32,252 nt of DNA. Source: CAYPEK01 sp964409645. GTDB taxonomy: Bacteria; UBP15; UBA6099. How positions within the stretch are numbered: the first letter of the stretch is position 1; each line of letters begins with the position of its first letter. Made by a program: the position numbers and the translations under genes. Below are positions 1 through 6,570 of the stretch, in pieces. The notes beneath the pieces were generated by a model. That model made no database searches and was not told the DNA's origin. It worked only from the letters and a program-made list of their open reading frames with translations. Location: positions 1 to 32,252 of the forward strand of contig CAYPEK010000043.1 of NCBI GenBank assembly GCA_964409645.1, given 5' to 3'.

Positions 1-515
1 GCGCGCTTTGTGTTGCCCGGATCGACGGTGAAGGCCAGATTGTGTGGAATCGGCGGTTTTGTTTCGCTGTAGTGTGTGGATGCAACGGTGTGGCAGAAAT
101 CGCACTGCACTCCTGATGCGGATATGTCATCGAGTTTTTCTATCTCATCCGGCGTTTTGATAGCGCGCGTGACGGTGCCGATGGGGGTGTGGCAGCTCAG
201 GCAGTTGTTTCCGATTTTGCCTTTCGTTTCCTTGAAGCCCTTCTTCCATAGAGCCTGCCAGACGGGGTCTTTGAACGAATTCGACAGCATATTGCCGCTC
301 CACTGGTCGTGGATTGCGGAATGGCATCCGCTGCATTCGTCGTGCGAGGTATAGTCTGATACTTTTACGGTTTTTCCGTCTTCAACCCGGATAAATGCGG
401 GATAAAAGGGGAATAACTTCATATCGACCGAGACTGCCGCCGCGATTATGACGGCGGCAAACAAAGAAACCGATATCACGGCAATTTTAATAATGTTATG
501 TTTTGACTTCTTCAT
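1..515 (-). CDS. Membrane-anchored multihaem cytochrome c (3' end outside window)
   Basis: The reading frame is open from an ATG at 515 to the window edge, so the C-terminus is missing. About 171 residues are visible. Residues 8-30 form one hydrophobic segment, which is an uncleaved membrane anchor or signal. Three CxxCH haem-attachment motifs follow: C61-SG-CH, C105-LS-CH and C138-DF-CH. The spacing and the 'HDECSGCH...W...CLSCH...CDFCH' pattern resemble the cytochrome c554-type multihaem domain, which carries electrons in the periplasm. Haem attachment to CxxCH is established knowledge; the exact family and the redox partner are inferred. It starts 22 bases after the thioredoxin-reductase-like gene on the same strand, so it is probably the last visible gene of the oxygen-defence operon. 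Its Shine-Dalgarno is weak (purine-rich GACGACAG upstream), which is compatible with coupling to the gene before it. It may be a terminal electron donor or acceptor for this island, or an unrelated respiratory protein that happens to be co-transcribed. Confidence 0.85.
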   Translation of the reverse strand, partial: MKKSKHNIIKIAVISVSLFAAVIIAAAVSVDMKLFPFYPAFIRVEDGKTVKVSDYTSHDECSGCHSAIHDQWSGNMLSNSFKDPVWQALWKKGFKETKGKIGNNCLSCHTPIGTVTRAIKTPDEIEKLDDISASGVQCDFCHTVASTHYSETKPPIPHNLAFTVDPGNTKR

Positions 516-537
516 TTTTTGCTGTCGTCGCACAGAG

Positions 538-1452
538 CTATCCGCCGCTTCGGACGAGATATTCATAGGCGGAAAGGGCGGCCTTCGCTCCTTCGCCCGC
601 CGATACTATAATTTGCTTTTCCGGGACATCCGTCACGTCGCCCGCCGCGAAAATGCCGGGAACGCTCGTCCGGCATGCGCTGTCCACTTTGATTTCGTTC
701 AGATTGTTCAGTTCGAGTAGTCCGCCGAGGAAGTTCACCGTCGGCTCCCAGCCGATCTCCACGAATACGCCGCCGACGGGAATCTCTGATACCGCGCCGG
801 TTTTACGGTCCTCGACGGCAACAGATTTTACGAATTTATCACCCTTAATTTCTTTTACCGCCGTCGATGCCATTATCTTCGCATTAGCCGCACGCGCTAT
901 GTGCTCCTGATAGACTTCGTCGGCAATAATGTGGTCGCCGAACTCGATAATAATAACCTTTGTGGCGATTTTGACTAGTTGTACTGCCGCGTCGAACGCT
1001 GAGTTGCCGCCGCCGACAACCGCGACATCCATCCCGGCGAACATCGGCCCGTCGCATGTCGCGCAGTAGGCGACGCCTCGGCCGGCGTATTCCTTTTCGC
1101 CGGGAACTCCGAGCCTGCGCGGGACTTTACCGGACGCAACGATGAGCGTGCGCGCTTCGAGTGTGCCGCTCTTGTCCGTATCGATTTTGAAAACGCCGCC
1201 CTCGGCGCGAATGGCGGACGCCTTCGAGAAAATCTGTTTTATGCCGAAGCTCGCGACGTGTTCCTCGAATTTGCGGACGAGTTCTTCGCCTGTGATGTAT
1301 TTGTATCCGAGGTAGTTTTCGACAGCGGAGGAGTAGAGGGCCTGTCCGCCGATGTTGTCGCTCAGAACGACAAGGTCCATTTTCTTGCGGGCGGCGTAAA
1401 CGGCGGCGGTCATGCCCGCCGGGCCGCTCCCGATAATTATCAGATCGTGCAT
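538..1452 (-). CDS. Thioredoxin reductase-like flavoprotein, AhpF C-terminal-half type
   Basis: This 304-residue protein has the two-dinucleotide-domain fold of thioredoxin reductase. Residues 8-13 carry the FAD-binding GSGPAG, C130-A-T-C133 is the redox-active disulfide followed by DG, VGGGNSAFDAA near 146-156 binds NAD(P)H, and a C-terminal GIFAAGDVTD contacts FAD. The classical HRRxxxR NADPH-phosphate motif of TrxB is replaced by an acidic stretch (IIIEFGDHIIADEV). That matches the NADH-using C-terminal half of AhpF better than true TrxB. The neighbouring 80-residue CPYC glutaredoxin-like protein would then play the part of the AhpF N-terminal domain, as known for the Cp34/Cp9 pair of Clostridium pasteurianum. 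The likely role is NADH-dependent reduction of that small partner and, through it, of peroxidases. A GGAGA site lies upstream of the ATG. The family is certain; the NADH preference is an inference from the motif. Confidence 0.93.
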   Translation of the reverse strand: MHDLIIIGSGPAGMTAAVYAARKKMDLVVLSDNIGGQALYSSAVENYLGYKYITGEELVRKFEEHVASFGIKQIFSKASAIRAEGGVFKIDTDKSGTLEARTLIVASGKVPRRLGVPGEKEYAGRGVAYCATCDGPMFAGMDVAVVGGGNSAFDAAVQLVKIATKVIIIEFGDHIIADEVYQEHIARAANAKIMASTAVKEIKGDKFVKSVAVEDRKTGAVSEIPVGGVFVEIGWEPTVNFLGGLLELNNLNEIKVDSACRTSVPGIFAAGDVTDVPEKQIIVSAGEGAKAALSAYEYLVRSGG

Positions 1453-1492
1453 TTGTTTATATCTCCATGCCCGGAATATTGCTGCTTGGCAA

Positions 1493-1735
1493 TCACTCGA
1501 TTCCGAGCAGTTTATCGACTTCCTGTCGCTCGAATCCGATTATCACATTTTCGTCGATTACTATGACCGGAACGCCCATCTGGCCGGATTTCTCGACCAT
1601 TTCCTTCCGCTTCTCGGTGTCTGTCGCCACATCGTAATTGGTGTAAGCGATGCCTTTTTCGTCTAGATACTTTTTCGCCTGCATGCAATAGGGACAGGTT
1701 GATGTTGAATAAACGGTTATTGTGTGTTCGCTCAT
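1493..1735 (-). CDS. Glutaredoxin-like protein (NrdH/Cp9 type, CPYC)
   Basis: This 80-residue single-domain thioredoxin-fold protein has a C14-P-Y-C17 active site near the N-terminus. A cis-proline segment (GVPVIVID) comes after mid-length, followed by a GF motif that lines the glutathione or protein groove. Size and motifs fit the mini-glutaredoxin family (NrdH, or the glutaredoxin-like Cp9 of clostridia), which passes electrons from a flavin reductase to peroxidases or ribonucleotide reductase. A strong AGGAGG site precedes the ATG. The gene lies 40 bases upstream of the AhpF-like reductase on the same strand. The pair therefore probably works as reductase plus carrier protein. No peroxiredoxin (AhpC) gene is visible in the window, so the terminal acceptor is unknown. 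Confidence 0.92.
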   Translation of the reverse strand: MSEHTITVYSTSTCPYCMQAKKYLDEKGIAYTNYDVATDTEKRKEMVEKSGQMGVPVIVIDENVIIGFERQEVDKLLGIE

Positions 1736-1772
1736 GGTTGCCTCCTCTTATATTTGTTTGCCGGTGTTTTGC

Positions 1773-2711
1773 TCACAGCAGATCGAGCATTTTTACGGCG
1801 GCGTATTCGCCCTGTTTTGAAGCATTGATATATGGAGAGCCGTATTGTTGCTTTTCCTTACCGTCGCCCGTGACTTCCGCGGAATCGCCCGCCGCGAACA
1901 CGTTCGGGAATGCCGGTGTAACGAGCTCCGCGCCGACGATCACACCGCGGCCGGTCTCGATGCCGCTGTCTTTGAGGAATCCGGTGTTGGCGCGGGCGCC
2001 GATTGTCACTATTACAAGCGATGTTTTGAGCGTTTTGCCGCTCGCCGTGACGACTTCCTCGACTTTTCCGCTGCCGTTGATGCGGGCGACTTCCTCTTCC
2101 GTCATAACGTCGATACCGCTCGAAATCATCGCGTCGCAGCGCGCGGCCGCTTTTTCGGGGACTAGTGCGGGAGCGCCGACTTTATCCTTGCCGCCACGAA
2201 CCAGTATGATAGCTTTTTTGCCGCGTTTATTGACGGCTTCAGCCACTTCGCAGCCGAGTATGCCTCCGCCGGCGACGACCGCCGAATCGGCGCTTTCGAG
2301 ACGGGCTATAATGTTGTCGGCGTCGGCCATTGTGCGCAGAGTGACGACGCCGTCGAGTGAAGCGCCTTCCCATGGCGGTGCGAATGCGGACGCTCCGGAA
2401 GCGATCAGCAACACTTTATACGACAGTTTTGAGCCGTCCGAAAGCGAGATGGAGTTGCTTGCCGGATGTACGGACGCAACGCTGCCGAAAACGAGCGACA
2501 CGGCGTTTTTAGAGTAGAAATCGGGCGCCATGTAGAGGCCTTCGCGAGTGACTTCCCCTGAGATATATCCGAGCGAAAGCCGTGGACGTGGATAGAACGG
2601 AAACGGTTCGTCCGTCACCATGAGAACGGAGGCATCCTTGTTCGCCTTGCGGATTGTTTCCGCTGCTTTGCGTCCGGCGGCGCCGTTGCCGATTATCAGA
2701 ATGTCGGGCAT
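1773..2711 (-). CDS. NAD(P)H:rubredoxin oxidoreductase-like FAD/NAD-binding protein
   Basis: This is a pyridine nucleotide-disulfide oxidoreductase family protein of 312 residues. It begins with the FAD-binding GNGAAG (8-13). A second Rossmann motif (AVVAGGGILGCEVAEA) lies in the middle, and an NVFAAGDSAEV FAD contact near the C-terminus. It has no redox CxxC, consistent with rubredoxin reductases and the related NADH oxidase/nitrite-reductase N-terminal flavoproteins. The ATG at 2711 is chosen over an in-frame upstream start at 2831 because AGGAG lies eight bases before it and because the GxGxxG strand normally starts within a few residues of the N-terminus. It is shorter than the usual 380-400 residues, so the C-terminal domain appears reduced. 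It follows rubredoxin and FprA in the same direction, which supports NAD(P)H-to-rubredoxin electron transfer. The substrate assignment rests mainly on that context. Confidence 0.85.
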   Translation of the reverse strand: MPDILIIGNGAAGRKAAETIRKANKDASVLMVTDEPFPFYPRPRLSLGYISGEVTREGLYMAPDFYSKNAVSLVFGSVASVHPASNSISLSDGSKLSYKVLLIASGASAFAPPWEGASLDGVVTLRTMADADNIIARLESADSAVVAGGGILGCEVAEAVNKRGKKAIILVRGGKDKVGAPALVPEKAAARCDAMISSGIDVMTEEEVARINGSGKVEEVVTASGKTLKTSLVIVTIGARANTGFLKDSGIETGRGVIVGAELVTPAFPNVFAAGDSAEVTGDGKEKQQYGSPYINASKQGEYAAVKMLDLL

Positions 2712-2834
2712 GTAAATTTCTCCTGATGTAGTTTGTTCGTGTTGCGGAAAGCCTAATCCGGGCAACCGCGCGACTGCCTGCACATTTGCCAAAACATTTC
2801 GGTCAAGCCGCCATCCGGCGGCCTGCTTCAAGCG

Positions 2835-2993
2835 TCAGATTTTATCGAAGTTTTCTTTGCCAACACCGCAGGCGGGGCAAACCCAGTCCGCGGGCAGATT
2901 TTCGAACGGTGTGCCGGCGGGGACTCCGTTGTCCGGATCGCCCTCGGCGGGATCGTAGATGTAACCGCATATCTGGCACTGATATTTGTCCAT
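2835..2993 (-). CDS. Rubredoxin
   Basis: This complete small gene encodes 52 residues. It starts at the ATG at 2993, after a clear AGGAG, and ends in TGA at 2835-2837. Two knuckles, CQIC-GY near residues 6-9 and CPAC-G near 39-42, provide the four cysteine ligands of the single Fe(S-Cys)4 centre. Residues typical of rubredoxin are also visible (YIYDP, GDPDNGV, AGTPFENLPADWVCP). Length and spacing are canonical. Rubredoxin is a cytoplasmic one-electron carrier that reduces flavodiiron proteins, rubrerythrin and superoxide reductase. All three of those partners are encoded just upstream here. It lies 33 bases after fprA and about 120 bases before the rubredoxin-reductase-like gene. Confidence 0.98.
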   Translation of the reverse strand: MDKYQCQICGYIYDPAEGDPDNGVPAGTPFENLPADWVCPACGVGKENFDKI

Positions 2994-3026
2994 GTTGTTT
3001 CTCCTTTGCTTAATATTAGCGGTCGC

Positions 3027-4214
3027 TCAGACGGCGGCCGCTATGTCGGCGAGTTCCGCGCCGAGTTTTTTACATTCTTCGATTACCGCCGGGGCCGGTC
3101 TGTAGATGCAGACAATCGGTCCGCGCAGCTTTTTAATTCCTATTTTATCGAGCCATGCGTCAACTCCGGCCGCGCCGCCGCCGCCCCAACCGTGTGAGCC
3201 GAATGCCGCTCCCGGCTTATTCTGTGGCTTCAATCCCTGAATGTACGTCAGAAACGACGCAACGGTAGGCATCATGCCGTTGTTCAGGGTAGGGGAGCCG
3301 ACCGCGATCGCCGCCGCGTCGAGAACTTCCGTCGTAAGATCGGTCAGTTCGTTCGCCGTGATCTTGAGAAGTTTCGCGTCGATGCCGTCGCGGGTCGCGC
3401 CTTCTAATATCGCTTTCGCCATGATCTCCGTGCTGCCCCACATCGAATCGTAAATGATGAGCACTTTCTTTTCGGGCTTGCACACCGACCAGTCGTAATA
3501 CGCGCCGACGATCTCCGGGATGTACTTGCGCCAGATCACGCCGTGGCTCGGGCAGATGATTTCGATCGGCAGCTCCTTGGCGGCGTCGAGTGTCTTTTTG
3601 GCGACTCCGCCGAGGTGCATGAGAATGTTTGCATAGTATTTCTTCGCTTCGTACATAAGCAGGTCGTACGGCGCTTCGTCGTCGTAGAGGTAGGATGTCG
3701 AAAAGTGCTGGCCGAAGCCGTCCATCGAGAACAGCAGCTTGTCTTCGGCGAGATAGGTGAACATCGAATCGGGCCAGTGGAGCATCGGAGTCGCGATGAA
3801 ATCGAGCTTGCGGCGGCCGATCTGAATCGAGTCGCCGGACTTCACGACCTGCCACTTCCATGCGGAGGTGTCGTAATATTTTGAGAGGCCTTCCTTGCCC
3901 TTGGCGGTGGCGACGACCGTTGCGTTCGGTGCCGCTTTCATAATTGTTTCCATCGACCCCGAGTGATCGGGTTCAGTGTGGTTCGAGATCACGTAGTCTA
4001 TCTTCGACGGGTCGATAACAGCTTCTATATTTTTGATGAATTCGCCGGCGAACGGCGCCTTCACGGTGTCAATCAGCACATTTTTCTCGTCGAGAATGAG
4101 GTATGAGTTGTACGATGAGCCTTTGATCGTCTTGTACCCGTGAAAATCACGGACGTTCCAATCTTTAATTCCGACATAATGAATCCCGTCGATGATCTGT
4201 GGCTGCTTGGACAT
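3027..4214 (-). CDS. fprA: Flavodiiron protein (A-type flavoprotein, O2/NO reductase)
   Basis: This 395-residue protein is a metallo-beta-lactamase-like di-iron domain followed by a flavodoxin domain. The di-iron ligands are visible as H79-x-E81-x-D83-H84 (SNHTEPDHSGS), H146 (MLHWPDS), D165 (SMDGFG) and H224 (CPSHG), which is the full set of the family. The flavodoxin domain begins near residue 250 with the FMN-binding loop IYDSMWGST and ends near 395. The family reduces O2 to water and/or NO to N2O in the cytoplasm, using electrons from rubredoxin, which is the next gene. A GGAGG site lies ten bases before the ATG. A candidate promoter and a hairpin lie directly upstream. Sequence alone does not separate O2 from NO preference. 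Confidence 0.96.
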   Translation of the reverse strand: MSKQPQIIDGIHYVGIKDWNVRDFHGYKTIKGSSYNSYLILDEKNVLIDTVKAPFAGEFIKNIEAVIDPSKIDYVISNHTEPDHSGSMETIMKAAPNATVVATAKGKEGLSKYYDTSAWKWQVVKSGDSIQIGRRKLDFIATPMLHWPDSMFTYLAEDKLLFSMDGFGQHFSTSYLYDDEAPYDLLMYEAKKYYANILMHLGGVAKKTLDAAKELPIEIICPSHGVIWRKYIPEIVGAYYDWSVCKPEKKVLIIYDSMWGSTEIMAKAILEGATRDGIDAKLLKITANELTDLTTEVLDAAAIAVGSPTLNNGMMPTVASFLTYIQGLKPQNKPGAAFGSHGWGGGGAAGVDAWLDKIGIKKLRGPIVCIYRPAPAVIEECKKLGAELADIAAAV

Positions 4215-4235
4215 GTAAGAATAACCTCCGTTATA

Positions 4236-4271
4236 TATAAAAGGGAGGGCGCGAAATGTTCTGCGCCCTCC
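4236..4271 (-). terminator. Rho-independent terminator / 5' hairpin between rbr and fprA
   Basis: A perfect 9-bp inverted repeat (GGAGGGCGC at 4244-4252 and GCGCCCTCC at 4263-4271) has a 10-base loop. On the minus strand it is followed by CTTTTATATATAA, a classic terminator layout 48 bases past the rubrerythrin stop codon. It also sits at the expected 5' end of the fprA message (see the promoter entry). Confidence 0.8.
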
Positions 4272-4274
4272 GCA

Positions 4275-4289
4275 TTTTATACATTAAAA
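4275..4289. promoter_or_regulatory. PerR-box-like pseudo-palindrome over the fprA -10
   Basis: The 15-mer TTTTATACATTAAAA matches the Bacillus PerR box TTATAATNATTATAA at 10 of 14 fixed positions and overlaps the -10 at 4276-4281. The match is partly inflated because the consensus itself contains TATAAT. It is reported because the same arrangement recurs before rbr and dfx. Confidence 0.35.
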
Positions 4290-4304
4290 CCGTCCGTTTG
4301 ACAA
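4276..4304 (-). promoter_or_regulatory. Candidate sigma70-type promoter for fprA operon
   Basis: On the minus strand, TTGTCA (4304-4299) and TATAAA (4281-4276) are separated by exactly 17 bases. Each hexamer differs from consensus at one position. The expected start is near 4269, inside the upstream arm of the 4244-4271 hairpin. Transcripts of fprA, rubredoxin and the genes after them would then begin with a stem-loop. Confidence 0.6.
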
Positions 4305-4318
4305 AAGCGCCGGCGCGA

Positions 4319-4891
4319 TTAATATGTCTCGCACATCACCTGCTGATAACTCTGCGGATGCAGGCAGGCGGGGCACGTCTTAAGCGCTTCCGGGCCTTCG
4401 TGGACGAAACCGCAGTTGCGGCATACCCATTTGATCGGCGCGCTTTTCTTGAATGTCGTGCCGTCCTTAAGATTTTTCAGGAGTGCGAGATAGCGCTGCT
4501 CGTGGTGAACTTCCGCTATCGAGACGTTGTCCCAGAGCGCCGCTGCTTCGTTAAAACCTTCCTCGCGGGCGATCTTCGCGAATCCCGGATACATCGATGA
4601 ATGTTCGAAGTTTTCGCCGGCCGCGGCTTCTTTCAGGTTTTCATCGGTCGTGCCGACCACGCCCGCCGGGAATGCCGCCGTGATTTCGAGCTCGCCGCCC
4701 TGAAGCATGTTGAAGAACCTTTTTGCGTGTTCCTTCTCCTGATTCGCGGTTTCCTCGAAGATTGCCGCGATCTGCTCGTAACCTTCCTTCTTCGCCTTGC
4801 TTGCGAAGTAGGTGTAGCGGTTGCGGGCCTGAGATTCGCCCGCGAATGATTTCAGTAGATTCTGCTCTGTTTTGCTTCCTTTAAATTCCAT
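4319..4891 (-). CDS. rbr: Rubrerythrin
   Basis: This 190-residue protein has a ferritin-like four-helix di-iron domain and a C-terminal rubredoxin-like Fe(Cys)4 domain. Helical E/ExxH motifs are visible early (ESQARNRY, EETANQEKEHAKRFF) and again later (EEGFNEAAALW, IAEVHHEQRY). The C-terminal knuckles CRNC and CPAC follow near residues 157-175. Length and order are those of classical rubrerythrin, which reduces H2O2 to water in the cytoplasm of anaerobes with electrons from rubredoxin. A GGAGG site precedes the ATG. It lies 74 bases after desulfoferrodoxin on the same strand and ends before a strong terminator, so dfx-rbr may form one short unit, with an additional candidate promoter in the 74-base gap. 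Confidence 0.97.
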   Translation of the reverse strand: MEFKGSKTEQNLLKSFAGESQARNRYTYFASKAKKEGYEQIAAIFEETANQEKEHAKRFFNMLQGGELEITAAFPAGVVGTTDENLKEAAAGENFEHSSMYPGFAKIAREEGFNEAAALWDNVSIAEVHHEQRYLALLKNLKDGTTFKKSAPIKWVCRNCGFVHEGPEALKTCPACLHPQSYQQVMCETY

Positions 4892-4927
4892 GCTTCCCTC
4901 CGTTTGTATAACGATTTTTGGTTTCCT

Positions 4928-4942
4928 CTTTAATTATGATAA
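4928..4942. promoter_or_regulatory. PerR-box-like pseudo-palindrome over the rbr -10
   Basis: Read on the minus strand, TTATCATAATTAAAG matches TTATAATNATTATAA at 11 of 14 positions and overlaps the candidate -10 CATAAT. This is a pattern match by eye, not a demonstrated operator. Confidence 0.4.
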
Positions 4943-4961
4943 CGCAACTTGCCGCAGTCAG
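4933..4961 (-). promoter_or_regulatory. Candidate internal promoter for rbr
   Basis: On the minus strand, CTGACT (4961-4956) and CATAAT (4938-4933) have a 17-base spacer. They match consensus at four and five of six positions. The site lies just after the desulfoferrodoxin stop codon and would give rubrerythrin its own start. Confidence 0.4.
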
Positions 4962-4965
4962 CGGA

Positions 4966-5340
4966 CTATTTCTTCCAGAGTCCGTGCAGGTTGCAGTACT
5001 CGCGCACCGTGGCCGACTCATCGACGCAGCAGAATCCCGCCTCGGGCGCTTCGCCGGGGTTCAGGAACTTCCGGTACGCCTTGCCGTCCGTGATAACCTC
5101 GATCCATTCGATGAAATGCTTCTCTTCCATCGGGTGCGGCACGCTGCCGACCTTAGCGAGGATGCCGTTTTCAGTCTTCTCGACCGCCGGCACGTGTTTC
5201 TCCTGCGACGCGTCCTCGGTGTTTTCTTTCATTTGCTTCATGGGCTGCCCACAGCATACAAGCTCACCCGCGCCCGCGTGCACAACCTCTACTACGTTAC
5301 CGCAAACCAGACACTTGTAGATTCCCAGTTTCTCTGCCAT
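4966..5340 (-). CDS. dfx: Desulfoferrodoxin (two-iron superoxide reductase)
   Basis: This 124-residue protein has two iron domains. The N-terminal desulforedoxin-like domain has C10-x2-C13 and the adjacent pair C29-C30, which bind centre I. The catalytic domain has the EKHVP motif with H49, then H69 and H75, and the C-terminal C116-x2-H119 (EYCNLHG). Together these give the Fe(His)4(Cys) centre of superoxide reductase. All key ligands are present, so it should reduce superoxide to H2O2 in the cytoplasm with rubredoxin as donor. The H2O2 would then pass to rubrerythrin, encoded next. GGAGG sits seven bases before the ATG. It is the first gene of the minus-strand island and has a well-formed promoter upstream. 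Confidence 0.97.
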   Translation of the reverse strand: MAEKLGIYKCLVCGNVVEVVHAGAGELVCCGQPMKQMKENTEDASQEKHVPAVEKTENGILAKVGSVPHPMEEKHFIEWIEVITDGKAYRKFLNPGEAPEAGFCCVDESATVREYCNLHGLWKK

Positions 5341-5379
5341 TTCATGTCCTCCGTATAGTTAATTTTTTACTCGCCGAAG

Positions 5380-5394
5380 TTAGAATGAATATTA
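5380..5394. promoter_or_regulatory. PerR-box-like pseudo-palindrome over the dfx -10
   Basis: TTAGAATGAATATTA matches TTATAATNATTATAA at 11 of 14 positions and overlaps the perfect -10 hexamer, a usual position for repression. Whether a PerR/Fur-family repressor binds here is inference. Confidence 0.45.
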
Positions 5395-5420
5395 TATCAA
5401 AAACTCCGCGATTTTAACAA
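5391..5420 (-). promoter_or_regulatory. Candidate sigma70-type promoter for dfx
   Basis: On the minus strand, TTGTTA (5420-5415) and a perfect TATAAT (5396-5391) are separated by 18 bases. The predicted start is near 5384, giving a leader of roughly 44 bases with GGAGG before the ATG. The whole 5341-5598 gap between the divergent genes is AT-rich. On its plus side I see only weak -10-like sequences (TAAAAT at 5554, CATAAT at 5561) before the hydrolase. Confidence 0.65.
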
Positions 5421-5598
5421 ACCCGTCGATGTTTTTACAGTCCGTAAAAAAATCAACGAATATTTGAACAGCGTATTTGAAAAAAATGTTCCGGCAAATG
5501 GAAAATTTGTTGAAAATATTTTTTGTGGCCGCGCGCCGCCGTCAATTTAAATGTAAAATACATAATAGAAAATCCATCGTCATTTAGGGAGGTTCCGC

Positions 5599-6570
5599 AT
5601 GCCATTCATGAACATGAGCAACGGAGACCGGCTTTACTATGAAATTAGCGGCCCTGAGAAAGGGGCACGGGTGATGCTGCTTCACGGCTGGTGCGCGAGT
5701 ATGAGGCTGTATGTCGAGCAGACGCGAGCGCTTGTCGGGGCAGGATATCGAGTTTATGCGATGGATGCGGCTGGACATGGGCGGTCGAGCAAAAAGCTCG
5801 ACACGGCGGATAAAGATGTTGTGGTGGCGCGATTCGAGGAATTCGCGGAACGCGTTGGGTTGTATGGGAGTCCCTTCGCGCTGATCGGCCACAGCGCGGG
5901 AGGTGGCGCCGCGCAGCAAATCTGCATAAAATCGCCTGAGAGAATTGCGTGTCTTGTGCTGTTGAACACGGGGTATCTAATGCGCGATACGCTGCCTCGT
6001 AAAATATTCTGGTCGTTCGCGCCGCAGATGGTGGAAGCGCTGTTCAATCCGGTCACGAAAATCGCGTTGCGGCCCGCGGTGAATGTAGCGGCGGATATAA
6101 CGGGAATGATTTTTAATAAGGACGCGCGGGAGATCAGGCTGTGGATGACGGATGTATTTCGCACCCGTCCGGACACGGCGCGCAAGGAAATCGAAGAAAT
6201 CATGAGGCACAATACGAAGGACGACTTGCCGAAGATAAAATGTCCGACGCTGATTATCGGCGGCAACTTCGACCCTCTCGCGCCCGCTCGGCAGTCGCTG
6301 GTGCTGAGCAAGTACATTCGGAGCTCTGAACTACACATAGTGCCGACCGCGCATGCCGGGAAGATGCTCTTGTCAGAGCTGTACAATCCGCATATACTGG
6401 ATTTTCTGTCGAGGAACTATCCGGCAAATTCAATGCGTTCGACAACCGCCGCTGACAAAAAACATGCGGGAAAAGCGAAAACGGCGACTTCGAAAAAGAA
6501 GAGAGTCGGCGAGTCGGTAAAAAGGGCGGCAAAGGGAAAGAAAAGGGCAGTCAGCGGTGGACGTAAGTAG
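5599..6570 (+). CDS. Alpha/beta hydrolase with lysine/arginine-rich C-terminal tail
   Basis: This 323-residue alpha/beta-hydrolase-fold protein carries the oxyanion-side HGW (29-31), the nucleophile elbow GHSAGG (S99), the acid D225 (GGNFDPLAP) and H252 (VPTAHAGK), so the catalytic triad is complete. The fold ends near residue 275. A tail of about 43 residues follows, of which 16 are Lys or Arg and many are Ala, Ser or Gly. Such a low-complexity basic tail is not part of the family core and may bind nucleic acid or an acidic surface. No signal peptide is seen, so it should be cytoplasmic. GGGAGG precedes the ATG. Its last 14 bases overlap the following methyltransferase gene, so the two are probably co-translated. 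The substrate cannot be told from sequence. Confidence 0.88.
   Translation: MPFMNMSNGDRLYYEISGPEKGARVMLLHGWCASMRLYVEQTRALVGAGYRVYAMDAAGHGRSSKKLDTADKDVVVARFEEFAERVGLYGSPFALIGHSAGGGAAQQICIKSPERIACLVLLNTGYLMRDTLPRKIFWSFAPQMVEALFNPVTKIALRPAVNVAADITGMIFNKDAREIRLWMTDVFRTRPDTARKEIEEIMRHNTKDDLPKIKCPTLIIGGNFDPLAPARQSLVLSKYIRSSELHIVPTAHAGKMLLSELYNPHILDFLSRNYPANSMRSTTAADKKHAGKAKTATSKKKRVGESVKRAAKGKKRAVSGGRK

Noticed and set aside
2807..2822. Hairpin GCCGCC-ATCC-GGCGGC between rubredoxin and its reductase-like gene
   Set aside because: It lies 12 bases after the rubredoxin stop but no T-run follows on the minus strand. It may modulate message stability, but a terminator is not supported.
2712..2831. N-terminal extension of the rubredoxin-reductase-like gene
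   Set aside because: The extra 40 codons have no ribosome site and precede the FAD-binding strand; the ATG at 2711 has AGGAG at the right spacing.
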